Positions 27,651 to 38,454 of a DNA stretch of 64,000 bases are shown piece after piece. This stretch comes from Lachnospiraceae bacterium (GTDB lineage Bacteria > Bacillota > Clostridia > Lachnospirales > Lachnospiraceae): contig JAIKZO010000058.1 in assembly GCA_024682115.1 (NCBI GenBank), positions 1 to 64,000 of the forward strand, in the 5' to 3' direction. The position numbers were made by a program, and so were the translations under genes. The notes under the pieces are model-generated. The model searched no databases and was not told where the DNA came from. It saw only the letters and a list, made by a program, of their open reading frames with translations. The first letter of the stretch is position 1. Every line of letters starts with the position of its first letter.

Positions 27651-28345
27651 TAAATGTGAATCCTTCGTTTTAACTCATGTTCGGCTGTTTTTCCACCGAA
27701 CAGAATGGCTCCGAAACTGGACAGACACGAAACGCCGGAACAGATCAGCGGCATAAGGAACATTTCGATCTTACCCGCGAAATACAGTCCCAGGATCGTC
27801 AGAGAACATATTGCCATCAAAAGCAGGAGCAGAAGATAACTCTGCCAGCGGCTTTTGTTAAGTATCATAAGGAAAAAGACTATTCCGTCACCAAGAAGTA
27901 TGATACCGGGTATGGCCCATTGGAGGGACCATCCATGCATGCCGTTAGCATAGTCGATACCGAGCAAAAAGAGCATTGTGATCATAAGCTGGAAACCGAC
28001 CTTTGCGGCGAACCCGGAGTCGTAGGTAACCCAATATGCCAGGAACAGATATATATAGATAAGAGACAGTCCGGTGATGAGCGACCAGGGATATGACACA
28101 TGAGTCATATAATTGATCGTTACCATGATGATCTCCGCAACAACAAAAATAAAGAGTACGAGCTTAAGGACAAAACGAAGGATACGCTGCCTCTTTCTCG
28201 TGTTCGGATAAAACGATCTTTCTCCGAAAAGCGTGCTGAGTCTGGTCTCTTCTTCTTTAGATACCTCGGCTGTCACACAGCTGCATAGAGGACATACTTC
28301 TTCGTTGTGATACAGTGTTATATTGCATTGTGGACATCTGTTCAT
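27650..28345 (-). CDS. Zinc-ribbon multi-TM protein (DUF6320-like)
   Basis: MNRCPQCNITLYHNEEVCPLCSC zinc ribbon followed by six or so hydrophobic segments; overlaps neighbours. Confidence 0.75.
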   Translation of the reverse strand: MNRCPQCNITLYHNEEVCPLCSCVTAEVSKEEETRLSTLFGERSFYPNTRKRQRILRFVLKLVLFIFVVAEIIMVTINYMTHVSYPWSLITGLSLIYIYLFLAYWVTYDSGFAAKVGFQLMITMLFLLGIDYANGMHGWSLQWAIPGIILLGDGIVFFLMILNKSRWQSYLLLLLLMAICSLTILGLYFAGKIEMFLMPLICSGVSCLSSFGAILFGGKTAEHELKRRIHI

Positions 28346-29691
28346 TCTTCATCCTCCATGAACTCATTGGTCTCAAGCATTACATCAACGCCTTCGGAAG
28401 CTATGATCCTGAAGAATCTTTTCTGTATCGAAACATCGGACAGTTTGGTGGTAAAGTTGACAGTCAGGATCCCGTTGCAACAAACTATCGCACCTTTCAG
28501 ATTCTGCCCCCTTGAAAGAGCGAGCATATCATATATGCGGTCCACATATTCAGCATAAGGTTCCCTGAATTTAACATCTCCGATATTGGTCATCGTGGCG
28601 GTTGTTTTATCGGCCGTCGCGTAATATACACTCCTTATCGCGATGTTCTTTATGAATAAGGGGATCGGTCGTAAGAATACGTTTCTTTCGTTTGAAACAT
28701 TATATGAAAGAATGGTATCGAGGTTTTCCTTGTTTGTCTGATCCTTAAGACTCTTAGCTACTATAGCGAGCACATCGTCAAGACTGTATTCTTTATCCTC
28801 GGGCCTGAAGGATGCCATGATCATCGCAAAGAAATTCTTTACGGTGGAAGAGTCATAGAAGGACCTTAAGTCAACCGGAACGCAACAGTTTATGGGGCGG
28901 TCGGAAGAGGAACTTTTAAGGTATTCGACATAGATCGAGTATACGAATATACCGACCAGAAACTGATTGATCGTAACGCCGTGTTTTTTTGCCGCAGCCT
29001 TGATCTCATCGAGCCTTAAGCACCCGTGCATTACACCGATCTCACCTTTGGGAAGTTTTTCGCCTTTTATTATTACAGCTTTACCGCCGCAATATGCTTC
29101 ATCATGGCTTTTGGCCGTTTTGAAGCTTTTGAGATAACTGTCTTCCATATCAAGAGTAACACCGGGAGAAAGCCTGTCTTTTTCGCCGGAAAACACGTCG
29201 CGATGAGCAAGTCTTAAATACTGATAAACGAGTTCTTTTAAGAAGAGAAGACCGCCGTATCCGTCTGTAAGTGCATGGAATACTTCGAGATTTATACGTT
29301 TCTTGAAGTATGTAACCCGGAACATATAATGATTGTTCCGGCTTTTGTTTATATATGTACCTGGGAAAGAGTTTTCTTCGGTGACTTTGGGAGATCTGCG
29401 ATCATTTTCCTCAAAATAATACCAGAATATACCAGTTTTCAGGCGCATGCGGAAAGGCAAAAACTGAGGAAGCAGGATATCCTGAGCCTGTTGAAGGAGA
29501 TCCCCGTCGATCTCTTCTTTGAGCAGAACGCTTATCCTGTATGTGCTACTCATTTCGGAACTTGCGATCACTGGAAAAAGCAAAGCCGTATTATCCAGCT
29601 TTGCCCATGCGGGATTTTTTTTGATTGTTCCTCGTTTTTCCTTTTTTGCGTTCATCAGATTTATTTTGACAGAAAACATGTTTTTTTTCAA
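28342..29691 (-). CDS. Condensation-superfamily / alcohol acetyltransferase-like acyltransferase
   Basis: HALTDGYGG (HxxxDG) catalytic-type motif; start uncertain, several in-frame ATGs. Confidence 0.7.
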   Translation of the reverse strand: MKKNMFSVKINLMNAKKEKRGTIKKNPAWAKLDNTALLFPVIASSEMSSTYRISVLLKEEIDGDLLQQAQDILLPQFLPFRMRLKTGIFWYYFEENDRRSPKVTEENSFPGTYINKSRNNHYMFRVTYFKKRINLEVFHALTDGYGGLLFLKELVYQYLRLAHRDVFSGEKDRLSPGVTLDMEDSYLKSFKTAKSHDEAYCGGKAVIIKGEKLPKGEIGVMHGCLRLDEIKAAAKKHGVTINQFLVGIFVYSIYVEYLKSSSSDRPINCCVPVDLRSFYDSSTVKNFFAMIMASFRPEDKEYSLDDVLAIVAKSLKDQTNKENLDTILSYNVSNERNVFLRPIPLFIKNIAIRSVYYATADKTTATMTNIGDVKFREPYAEYVDRIYDMLALSRGQNLKGAIVCCNGILTVNFTTKLSDVSIQKRFFRIIASEGVDVMLETNEFMEDEE

Positions 29692-29816
29692 TCTTATGAA
29701 GCATTATTTCGTTTACTGTTTGATGATCGATGAAGTATAATCTTTTATATGACCGACCTATTACACATAACGGTCAAGAAAAGAGAAGAAAAAAGATATT
29801 TCGGAGGGGAACAGAA

Positions 29817-31616
29817 ATGATCAAAAACGGAAAAAGCAGGCTGGTCAACAGCATTTTCCTTAACAGACTGAAGGTAGACAGAGAATATCTCCTTTCGCTT
29901 GACAGCAGGGCTTTATTACAAAACTATACTCTTGAAGCAGGAGTGATCCTTGAGAATAATCAGATAACTCCCGATCCTTCGGCAACTTATCTGCACTGGG
30001 GTTGGGAATCGCCTATGTGCCAGCTTAGAGGACATTTTCTCGGACATTGGATGAGCGCATCTTCAAAGATCATTTATCAGGAAGGATCACGTGAACTTGA
30101 GGCCAAACTTTTCGATATCGTTGATAAGCTCGCCGAATATCAGAGCCTGAGTGATGACGGATGGGTAGCTCCTATTCCTCAGAAATATATGTATATTCTC
30201 AGGCATACCGACAGATATATCTGGTCGCCTCAATATACAATGCATAAATTCCTAATGGGCCTGATCGATACCTATGAGTTTGCGGGCTCGGAAAAAGCAC
30301 TCGACATTTTTTCAAAACTTGCGGACTGGTATGTGGCATGGACGAAAGATAATGAACAAAAGTGCCCTGAAGCGACCTACCTTGGCGAAACCGGAGGGAT
30401 GCTTGAGATCTGGGCGAGAGCATATTTGCTTACTTCTGATGATAAGTATAAAGAACTGATGCATGCTTATGATCATCCCGTTCTGTTCAAGGCACTGGAA
30501 AACGGTGAAGATCCTCTTACCGATAATCATTCAAATTCCAGCATTCCCTGGTCCCACGGACTTTGTGCCATGTACCTGGCTACAGGTGAGGAGAGATTCC
30601 TTGAGCTTGCAAAGAAGTTTTGGAAATGTGCCGTTTTCGATCGGGAATCCTATGCTACAAACGGCCAGAATGCCGGAGAGTTCTGGATCCCCAAAGGAAA
30701 ACTCGGGGAGTACATGTCGGATCGTAATCAGGAATTCTGCACAGTCTATAACATGGTACGACTAGCTGATTATCTATACAGATTCACGGGAGAGAGCGAA
30801 TACCTTGATTATATCGAGCGTTGCATTTATAACGGATTCCTGGCTCAGCAGAACCCGATGACGGGAATGCCTACTTATTTCCTCCCCATGAAGAGCAGGT
30901 CAAGAAAAACATGGGGAAGCAGGACACATGATTTCTGGTGCTGCCACGGAACGATGATACAGTCTTCGACGATATATTCAGCACTTACATTCTATACTGA
31001 TGAAGAAAAAAAGAAGGTCATTATCGGACAGTTCATTCCCGGAAGGCTGGAAACAGTGATCGACGGAATAAAATGCTGTATTGAACTGCAATCCGATGAC
31101 AAAGGATCTCCTGTTGACACGCTTTTTGAGGAGACGGCCGACAGCAAATCTTCAAGATGGAATTTCGTTCTCAAAACGGAATGCGAGAGCGAAAAAGAAT
31201 TCACGATAGCAATAAGGATACCTGATTGGGCATCGGATAAAATAGAGATAACTTCAGATGATGCAGATCTGAATTCAGATAATATCAAAAACGGTTTTTT
31301 GCGTATTAAGAAAACCTGGGGAAGATCCACGGTGAGATTCGGGTTTAATGCTCCCTTATATCTTATGCCTCTTCCCGACAGAAAGGATCTGGCTGCTGTC
31401 ATGGAGGGTCCCATAGTTATTGCTTCTGTGGGAGACAGTGCCGCTCTTAAGGAGACTCCGGACAAATGTCTGGTTCCCAAGACGGAGAGAGTTTATCAGA
31501 CCGTTCCCTGGATGCAGAGCCATTACTTCCTGCCCACCAAAGGCTCAGACCGTGAATTCATGCCGCTGTATGAGATAGTGGACGAAGAATACAGTATATA
31601 TCAGAAGATCAGATGA
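29817..31616 (+). CDS. GH127-like (DUF1680) putative beta-L-arabinofuranosidase
   Basis: GHFLGHWMSASS, YMLRHTDRYIWSPQYTMHK-like region, FWCCHGTMIQSS; GGAGGGGAACAGAA SD before ATG 29817. Confidence 0.85.
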   Translation: MIKNGKSRLVNSIFLNRLKVDREYLLSLDSRALLQNYTLEAGVILENNQITPDPSATYLHWGWESPMCQLRGHFLGHWMSASSKIIYQEGSRELEAKLFDIVDKLAEYQSLSDDGWVAPIPQKYMYILRHTDRYIWSPQYTMHKFLMGLIDTYEFAGSEKALDIFSKLADWYVAWTKDNEQKCPEATYLGETGGMLEIWARAYLLTSDDKYKELMHAYDHPVLFKALENGEDPLTDNHSNSSIPWSHGLCAMYLATGEERFLELAKKFWKCAVFDRESYATNGQNAGEFWIPKGKLGEYMSDRNQEFCTVYNMVRLADYLYRFTGESEYLDYIERCIYNGFLAQQNPMTGMPTYFLPMKSRSRKTWGSRTHDFWCCHGTMIQSSTIYSALTFYTDEEKKKVIIGQFIPGRLETVIDGIKCCIELQSDDKGSPVDTLFEETADSKSSRWNFVLKTECESEKEFTIAIRIPDWASDKIEITSDDADLNSDNIKNGFLRIKKTWGRSTVRFGFNAPLYLMPLPDRKDLAAVMEGPIVIASVGDSAALKETPDKCLVPKTERVYQTVPWMQSHYFLPTKGSDREFMPLYEIVDEEYSIYQKIR

Positions 31617-31642
31617 TCTGCTTATATGATCTTTTCAAACAA

Positions 31643-31674
31643 AAAAGGATGGCCCTAAAGGACCATCCTTTTAA
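31643..31674. terminator. Bidirectional intrinsic terminator between convergent GH127 and gpmA genes
   Basis: AAAAGGATGG-CCCTAAAGGA-CCATCCTTTT hairpin with flanking A/T runs. Confidence 0.85.
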
Positions 31675-31689
31675 TATAGTCGTACTTGA

Positions 31690-32436
31690 TCAGGCTTTCT
31701 TACCCTGGTTTGCAACAGCATCCATCTTGGCTTTTAAAGCTTCCTGGTCGCCGAGGTAATAATGCTTGATAACCTTGAAGTTGTCGTCGAACTCGTAAAC
31801 GAGCGGAACAGCTGTGGGGATATTTACTCCGATGATCTCTTCGGGAGACATATCGTCAAAATACTTAACGAGAGCACGAAGCGAATTTCCGTGAGCAGCT
31901 ATCACTACACGCTTACCTGCTTCCATATCCTTTTTGATAACGTCATTGAAATAAGGAACAACTCTCTCTATTGTGGTTTCAAGAGATTCGTTGGGAGGCA
32001 GAAGAGCCTTGTCCACATCTCTGAACATTTCCATCTTTGTTGCAGAGCGCTCATCGCTTTCTTCAAGTGCGGGGGGCTTAACATCGAAAGAACGTCTCCA
32101 GATCTTAACCTGCTCCTCGCCGTATTTCTCGGCTGTCTCTGACTTGTTGAGTCCCTGAAGGGCACCATAATGACGTTCGTTAAGCTTCCAAGACTTGATG
32201 ACGGGAAGCCATGCTCTGTCCATCTCGTCAAGGCAGATGTTTAATGTATGGATGGCACGCTTTAAGTATGAGGTGTAGCATACATCGAAATCATAGCCTT
32301 CCTCTTTAAGGATCTTTCCTGCATTCTTAGCTTCTTCACGACCTTTGTCCGAAAGGTCAACATCTGTCCAACCGGTGAAGAGATTAAGCTTGTTCCATTC
32401 ACTTTCACCGTGTCTGATAAGTACAAGTTTCATCAT
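31690..32436 (-). CDS. gpmA: 2,3-bisphosphoglycerate-dependent phosphoglycerate mutase
   Basis: [31 protein letters not shown]...[29 protein letters not shown]...[12 protein letters not shown]. Confidence 0.97.
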   Translation of the reverse strand: MMKLVLIRHGESEWNKLNLFTGWTDVDLSDKGREEAKNAGKILKEEGYDFDVCYTSYLKRAIHTLNICLDEMDRAWLPVIKSWKLNERHYGALQGLNKSETAEKYGEEQVKIWRRSFDVKPPALEESDERSATKMEMFRDVDKALLPPNESLETTIERVVPYFNDVIKKDMEAGKRVVIAAHGNSLRALVKYFDDMSPEEIIGVNIPTAVPLVYEFDDNFKVIKHYYLGDQEALKAKMDAVANQGKKA

Positions 32437-32637
32437 AGGTTTATTCTCCGTTTCTTTATTAATCTTATGTCTGATAGTGCTGACGATAACTATGCTAACA
32501 CATTATCGTACAATTTTAAAGAACAAAGTATATGTTCGTCTTATCCTTGAAGAATGGTCATAAAGATAATAAAATGAAATAGTCCGAAAAGTTGATTTTA
32601 TCGATAAAACAGGTCACAGATACGGCGGAGAAAGAAA

Positions 32638-33330
32638 ATGATAAATGACGAAATAAAAAAAGAGTTGAAAGCGCTTCAGGATACCAAATACAGGGATTTT
32701 CAGGCAAAGCTTATCCCTACTGTAGATCCGGCCTCGGTCATCGGAGTCAGAACTCCCGAATTAAGGAACATGGCAAAAAGATATGCAAAAGAAAAGGATA
32801 TAGATCTTTTCCTGTCTTCGCTTCCACATGACACATTTGATGAAAACCAGCTTCATGCATTTATCCTGTCTTTGATGAAGGATAACGAAGAATGTCTTAA
32901 AAGAGTCGATGCTTTTTTGCCGTATGTTGATAACTGGGCAACCTGCGATCAGATGTCGCCCAAGATCTTCGGAAAACACAAAAAGGAATTATTGGCAGCG
33001 ATCTCAAAGTGGATCAGGTCAAAAAGCACATATACCGTAAGGTTTGCCGTCGGGATGCTGATGGAACATTTCCTGGATGATGATTTTGATATGAAGTATC
33101 CTGAAATGGTGCTGAAGATTAGATCCGAAGAATATTACATAAACATGATGAGAGCGTGGTATTTCGCGACGGCACTGGCAAAACAGTATGATGCGGTAAT
33201 ACCGATAATAGAAGATAAAAAACTTGATGCGTGGACTCATAATATGACAATACGAAAATCCGTCGAGTCAAACCGTATCAGTGCGGAGACCAAACAGTAT
33301 CTGAGAAGCCTTAAGGTTTCTGCGGACTGA
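32638..33330 (+). CDS. DNA alkylation repair protein (AlkD-like HEAT repeat)
   Basis: YRDFQAKLIPTVDPASVIGVRTPELRNMAKRYAK...DNWATCDQMSPKIF...RFAVGMLMEHFLDDDF. Confidence 0.88.
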   Translation: MINDEIKKELKALQDTKYRDFQAKLIPTVDPASVIGVRTPELRNMAKRYAKEKDIDLFLSSLPHDTFDENQLHAFILSLMKDNEECLKRVDAFLPYVDNWATCDQMSPKIFGKHKKELLAAISKWIRSKSTYTVRFAVGMLMEHFLDDDFDMKYPEMVLKIRSEEYYINMMRAWYFATALAKQYDAVIPIIEDKKLDAWTHNMTIRKSVESNRISAETKQYLRSLKVSAD

Positions 33331-33372
33331 TCATTAAGATCGTGAAAATGATTTATAACGGAGAGGATAAAA

Positions 33373-33954
33373 ATGGCTGAAAGATCTGATCTGATAGTCG
33401 GAGGATATTTTTTCGGTTCCTTTGATGATGCAAAGCTTGCACAAAAAGAGCTCAAGAATGCTAAATATCTCGATGAAAGAACAAGCGCTATGCGGCCTTC
33501 GCAGATGAAGTCGGTTTATGACAAGATGATAGATGAAAAAGTATTTGCCACACCGGTAGGTTGGGAATACCTTAAGTATCTGCGGACCAAGGTGATAGAA
33601 GCCGGAGTTGACGAAAACGACCTTCGGCCGATACCGCTTTATATCAATTTCGGCGCTCAAAAAGAAGACCTTCTTGATAAGAACAGGGATCATATAGCCA
33701 GAGAGCACATACGTCCTTCGAGAAGAAAGAAAGCATCGATAAAGGATTTCTTAAGGATCTCGATAATAGCAAATGTATTTCTTGTAGTTCTGGTTGTTTT
33801 GATGTTCCTGATAACGATAAAATCGGATAATCCCAACATCCTGAATTACAAAGAGGCTATAATCAATGAATACGCTTCCTGGGAGGAGGAACTTAATGCC
33901 AGGGAAGCCGATCTGAAGGAAAGGGAGAAAGCACTTGAAGATATTGGTGGTTGA
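33373..33954 (+). CDS. Hypothetical single-TM protein with C-terminal coiled coil
   Basis: One hydrophobic helix (ISIIANVFLVVLVVLMFLITI); stop overlaps start of the downstream response regulator. Confidence 0.65.
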   Translation: MAERSDLIVGGYFFGSFDDAKLAQKELKNAKYLDERTSAMRPSQMKSVYDKMIDEKVFATPVGWEYLKYLRTKVIEAGVDENDLRPIPLYINFGAQKEDLLDKNRDHIAREHIRPSRRKKASIKDFLRISIIANVFLVVLVVLMFLITIKSDNPNILNYKEAIINEYASWEEELNAREADLKEREKALEDIGG

Positions 33955-34600
33955 CGATGAATCAAGAATGAGAAAACTGGTCAGGGATTTTCTTGTGAAT
34001 GACGGTCATTCGGTTCTGGAAGCACAGGACGGCGAGGAAGCACTCAAAGTATTCTATGAGAATCCCGATCTTGCTCTTATCATACTCGATGTGATGATGC
34101 CTAAGAAGGACGGTTATGAGGTTTTGAAGGAGATAAGGGAAACCTCGAAGATACCGGTCATCATGCTCACGGCAAAGTCCGATGAAAAAGATGAATTGCT
34201 GAGTTTTTCTCTTGGTGTTGACGAATTTGTTTCCAAACCGTTTAGCCCGAAGGTCCTTGTTGCAAGGGTCAATGCGATATTAAGAAGGACGAACGGAGAA
34301 GAATCCGACAAACGTCTCGAGGCCGGCGGAATAGTGGTCGATCAGCTTTCCCATCGCGTTCTTGTCGGAGAAAAAGAGATCGAACTCAGTTTCAAGGAGT
34401 TTGAACTTCTGGTCTTCTTTATGGAAAACACCGGTGTGGCTCTTTCACGTGAAAAGATACTGAACTCGGTCTGGAACTATGATTACTTCGGTGATGCCAG
34501 AACTATTGACACCCATGTCAAAAAACTCCGTGCAAAACTCGGCTCCGCCGGTGATAACATCAAGACCATCTGGGGGATAGGATACAAGTTCGAGGTATGA
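33935..34600 (+). CDS. OmpR/PhoB family response regulator, TTG start
   Basis: KILVVDDESRMRKLVRDFLV...LIILDVMMPKKDGYEVL...winged-helix ELSFKEFELLVFFMENTGVALSREKILNSVWNYDYFGDARTIDTHVKKLRAKLG. Confidence 0.95.
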   Translation: MKILVVDDESRMRKLVRDFLVNDGHSVLEAQDGEEALKVFYENPDLALIILDVMMPKKDGYEVLKEIRETSKIPVIMLTAKSDEKDELLSFSLGVDEFVSKPFSPKVLVARVNAILRRTNGEESDKRLEAGGIVVDQLSHRVLVGEKEIELSFKEFELLVFFMENTGVALSREKILNSVWNYDYFGDARTIDTHVKKLRAKLGSAGDNIKTIWGIGYKFEV

Positions 34601-34605
34601 CATAA

Positions 34606-35478
34606 ATGAAAGAAATGATCAGTAAACATACAACACTATCATGTTGGATCATATTTGCTGTTTTGATTCTTGTACATGGATTTGAAGCGATCGTGCTTCG
34701 AATGGATGAAACGGTTCTTGGGGAAAACTGTATAAACAAGCTTTTTGGTATTCTTGTTATCTTTATTGTTCTTCGTCTTCTCGATTGGAGATGGGAGGAT
34801 ATAGGCTTTTCGAGGACCGGGTTCGTGAAAGGTGTTTTGATCGGATTTATCCTCGCGTTCTGTTCGTTTTTGATATCATACATTGTGGAGATCATCTTAT
34901 TAAGGAATCAGGGTTTGAATACGCATTTCGGTTTTTTTACCACCGGTTTTTCTCTTACCGGTGAGGCAGCCATACATACCGGTATCGGCTATATTCTTAT
35001 GTGCGTTTTCTTTAATATTGTAAATGTGATCATGGAGGAAGGAACGTTCCGAGGGTTGTTCCATAAGATCATTGAGACGGACCATTCGTTTAGATTTGCA
35101 GTATTATTTCAGGCAATCCTCTTTGGAATATGGCATATAGTAACCCCACTTCATAATCTGATCGACGGTAATATTAATGTTGCAACTTTTTTTGTTCTTG
35201 GTGTAGGATATACCATTCTTGCAGGCTTGATGGGGGTTAAATGGGCGCTGCTGTACCGGATGACCGGAAATCTCTATGCAGGTATGGCCGATCATTTTTT
35301 CAACAACTGTATTGCCACTAATCTGCTTCATGTTATAACCGATACGGGAACGGATGAGATGATGATCTTTCGTGTGATCATAGCTCAGCTTTTATCATTT
35401 GCCTTAGTGATGACGATTTGGTTAAAAAGAAGTGGTTCCGCTGGTAATTTGAAATATAAGATGACAACAAAAAGATAG
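34606..35478 (+). CDS. CPBP family intramembrane metalloprotease
   Basis: EEGTFRGLFHKII...FQAILFGIWHIV; multi-TM. Confidence 0.85.
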   Translation: MKEMISKHTTLSCWIIFAVLILVHGFEAIVLRMDETVLGENCINKLFGILVIFIVLRLLDWRWEDIGFSRTGFVKGVLIGFILAFCSFLISYIVEIILLRNQGLNTHFGFFTTGFSLTGEAAIHTGIGYILMCVFFNIVNVIMEEGTFRGLFHKIIETDHSFRFAVLFQAILFGIWHIVTPLHNLIDGNINVATFFVLGVGYTILAGLMGVKWALLYRMTGNLYAGMADHFFNNCIATNLLHVITDTGTDEMMIFRVIIAQLLSFALVMTIWLKRSGSAGNLKYKMTTKR

Positions 35479-35546
35479 GAGGAAAGATTAATTCTTATCG
35501 TGTGATATAAAGCTTATTTATTTTCTTCAAAGGTGAAATAAAACAC

Positions 35547-37259
35547 ATGAATTACTCAAAAAAAGATAAACGAAGAATTGTATTGGATGTATTGGTGACC
35601 ATCATAATAGCGATAATTCTGGCTTGCTGTGTCGGTACCCTGATATGCTTTGGAAGTGTATATGCAGGACTTTCGCGGGATTGGTTCTTTTTTGAAAAGA
35701 ACACGCATCTTACTTTTCTTGCCATCAGTTATCAGGTGATCTTTTTAACCACATCACTTTTGAGTTTGCTTTCCGATAAAGAAGAAACAGTGTATTGGGA
35801 AAGATTTACCGAGTATGTTCTGGTCTATCCCAGACATATGAATTTTATAGGACTATCAAGCGTAGGTTTTGTTACGCTTTTGATGCAGACGCTTTCATGC
35901 TTTTTCTCTGATCATTTATGGTGGAGTGGTTTCTTTTATGCAAATTTCCTTATTGGGATTATCGTGATCATCATTTTGTATTACAAGATGAGTTCCGTAT
36001 ATTTTAACCGCCCGCATTATGTGCGGATTCTCAGGAAAACAAAAATAACGCAGGAAGAACTGAACCGCCTGAAAGAGCATTCGCTCATTGCAGCAGACAG
36101 ATCAAACGGTCGTGTGGTTAATGAGAACATGTCTTATCTTTTAGATAAATCATTAGAGGAAGACGGAGATATATCATCTTCTGCGACCGATGCTCTTATA
36201 GCTGTTTTTGATCATCTGTATGAAAACAAACAGGGAGCGTTGATAGAAAACTTCTTTGGCGAAAATCTCTCCTTGATCCCCGGATCATCCCTTTTATACA
36301 AGGAGATCGTCTTTTGGATCATGGAAGATGTTTCGAGAGTGGAATTATGGCATGCATTTATCAAAGCCAAAGGTAATGTTACCGAATATAAGAACATGCT
36401 TGATTGTGTGAAGAGTTATATCAGGGATGTGTGGTCTTCTTTGCCGATCCGATTTAAAGAAGGCAGTGAACACTTTATGAGACAGGCAGAGTTTTATGAG
36501 GATTCGCGTGACGCAACGATCGAAGTCAGGCATATTTTCTCAGAATATGAACGTAAGATAACCAAGATGGTCTCTTTTGTGTTCAATAATAATCTGAGAG
36601 ACGAACAGGAAGATCTGACGGAAATCCTCCTGACCATGCCGGATCCGATATCGTTCAGACCGTTGATCAATCCTTTGGACATAAACAATGATGATATAAT
36701 ACAGAGGATCATCAAGGACATAAAAAATGATGATTCCGAACTTGCAGATTTTATTTATACTTTTGATGTGGTCGCTAATACAATGGCTCATGATGTTTGC
36801 CTTGATGAGAGGAAAAAAGACGATATCATTTTATGCTTGATAAGGACCATGGAGGAAAAAGAACATCCGGATATCAGATTGGAAAATGCCTTTAATAGTT
36901 TCCTGATCGAGAGCGTTCAGTTTGATAAATACTATAGAAAAAAATACATAAAAAACCTTGCCCAAAAGGCAAGTGATGAATGTGATCTAAATGCCATGGA
37001 TACCCTACAGGCTTTCATAAGTTATGATCATTGGTTGGATGAATCGATCAGGTCTTTGGAAGAAGAAAGGGACGATGATATAGACGATGTTTCCAACATT
37101 GAGAATGGTGAGGAAGAGAGTAAAGATGATCAGGATGATACAGGATCGCCTTTGGAATTTTGGACAGAAATAAGAGGTGAGATATCTTCCGGAAATGATT
37201 GCAGAAAAGATCTGCTGGAATCACTTGATGAATATATAGATTTTCTGAAGAACATGTGA
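35547..37259 (+). CDS. Hypothetical membrane protein with large cytoplasmic domain
   Basis: Four hydrophobic N-terminal segments, then ~400 aa soluble region; no family recognised. Confidence 0.7.
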   Translation: MNYSKKDKRRIVLDVLVTIIIAIILACCVGTLICFGSVYAGLSRDWFFFEKNTHLTFLAISYQVIFLTTSLLSLLSDKEETVYWERFTEYVLVYPRHMNFIGLSSVGFVTLLMQTLSCFFSDHLWWSGFFYANFLIGIIVIIILYYKMSSVYFNRPHYVRILRKTKITQEELNRLKEHSLIAADRSNGRVVNENMSYLLDKSLEEDGDISSSATDALIAVFDHLYENKQGALIENFFGENLSLIPGSSLLYKEIVFWIMEDVSRVELWHAFIKAKGNVTEYKNMLDCVKSYIRDVWSSLPIRFKEGSEHFMRQAEFYEDSRDATIEVRHIFSEYERKITKMVSFVFNNNLRDEQEDLTEILLTMPDPISFRPLINPLDINNDDIIQRIIKDIKNDDSELADFIYTFDVVANTMAHDVCLDERKKDDIILCLIRTMEEKEHPDIRLENAFNSFLIESVQFDKYYRKKYIKNLAQKASDECDLNAMDTLQAFISYDHWLDESIRSLEEERDDDIDDVSNIENGEEESKDDQDDTGSPLEFWTEIRGEISSGNDCRKDLLESLDEYIDFLKNM

Positions 37260-37268
37260 GGATAGAAA

Positions 37269-38447
37269 ATGAAAAGAAGGATCATTAGTGTTATTTCTGT
37301 CATAAGCATATGTTTGTGTATGTTATCGGGGGCATCATCGCCTCGTGAGATTGATGCTCAATATGGAGCCTATACCAAGCAGGATGTTGTGCAAAGCGGT
37401 GACATTTATTTATATCATTTTGGCAACAGTGCTAAATGCGGATTGGCACCGGACGGAACCAGTATAGATTTTGAGGGCTTCGCAGGATTTAAAGCTACGA
37501 CCAATGGCAGTAAAGTTACTTATACCATGTACACACATACCTCTTCTTATAACGCAGGTGCTATGCGAATAGCATCGTACCATGATTGCGAGAATTATAT
37601 CGATCTGGGTGTTGCGGTACCTGACAAGAGTCAAAACTTTGATATGGCTGATGCCTGTAAATCCATAAAGGATGTGTCAAACGCCTATGTTCTCAGCATA
37701 TACCTGGAAGGCGAAGACAAACCGCATGTTGACATGAACCTGTATTATGACGGCAAGAACGTTAAGACCTGTCGAAAGGGTATGATCGATACTGAAAGAA
37801 GGATTGCCGAATGGAATGATCTTGTGGGGAACTTAAAGCCTAAGACATGCCTTAATATGTATGTTGGAACCAAGGAATATCCGATAACTTATCCTACCAG
37901 CGGAACGGACGGACATTGCAATCATGTACAGGAATGGTGTGACTTGAGCGATGAGATTGTTCTTCATGATGATTGGACCGATGAGGTGAAGGTTTTTGCA
38001 TTCACTCTCTGGCTTACCCGAAACACAGCCTATGATAACTATAGGGTTGATAAGAACGATAATAAATCAAGGGCAACTCTTGAAAATGACTGGGATAATG
38101 ACGACCTTTGGATGTACTATAATCATGTAGGTCAATGCTGGGACTATGGCAATGCCATGGCGATAATGTGCAGACATCACGGTATTCCATGTACTACGGT
38201 TGAAAACAACCATCATGAAGTGACCTGTGTCTGGCTGAATAACGAATGGGTTGCAATAGATGTAAGCGTACTGGTCAAATATCACTGTTATGATAAAGAC
38301 ACCGATCCGAAAAACTGGACCGTTTGGCGTGATTCGAGCTTTTCAGACGCATACGGTTATTATGACGATACCATGGTAACCTATAATCAGGGATTGACAA
38401 CCCCTCATACTGCGCTGCAGGGCATGGACGGGAAAAATCCGATGTGA
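37269..38447 (+). CDS. Secreted transglutaminase-like domain protein
   Basis: Signal peptide MKRRIISVISVISICLCMLSGASS; GQCWDYGNAMAIMCRHHGIPCTTV...HHEVTCVWLNNEWVAID (Cys/His/Asp triad). Confidence 0.8.
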   Translation: MKRRIISVISVISICLCMLSGASSPREIDAQYGAYTKQDVVQSGDIYLYHFGNSAKCGLAPDGTSIDFEGFAGFKATTNGSKVTYTMYTHTSSYNAGAMRIASYHDCENYIDLGVAVPDKSQNFDMADACKSIKDVSNAYVLSIYLEGEDKPHVDMNLYYDGKNVKTCRKGMIDTERRIAEWNDLVGNLKPKTCLNMYVGTKEYPITYPTSGTDGHCNHVQEWCDLSDEIVLHDDWTDEVKVFAFTLWLTRNTAYDNYRVDKNDNKSRATLENDWDNDDLWMYYNHVGQCWDYGNAMAIMCRHHGIPCTTVENNHHEVTCVWLNNEWVAIDVSVLVKYHCYDKDTDPKNWTVWRDSSFSDAYGYYDDTMVTYNQGLTTPHTALQGMDGKNPM

Positions 38448-38454
38448 AAGTTTT

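Noticed and set aside
29275-29733. 152-aa plus-strand ORF
   Set aside because: Antisense to the acyltransferase-like gene, which carries an HxxxDG motif
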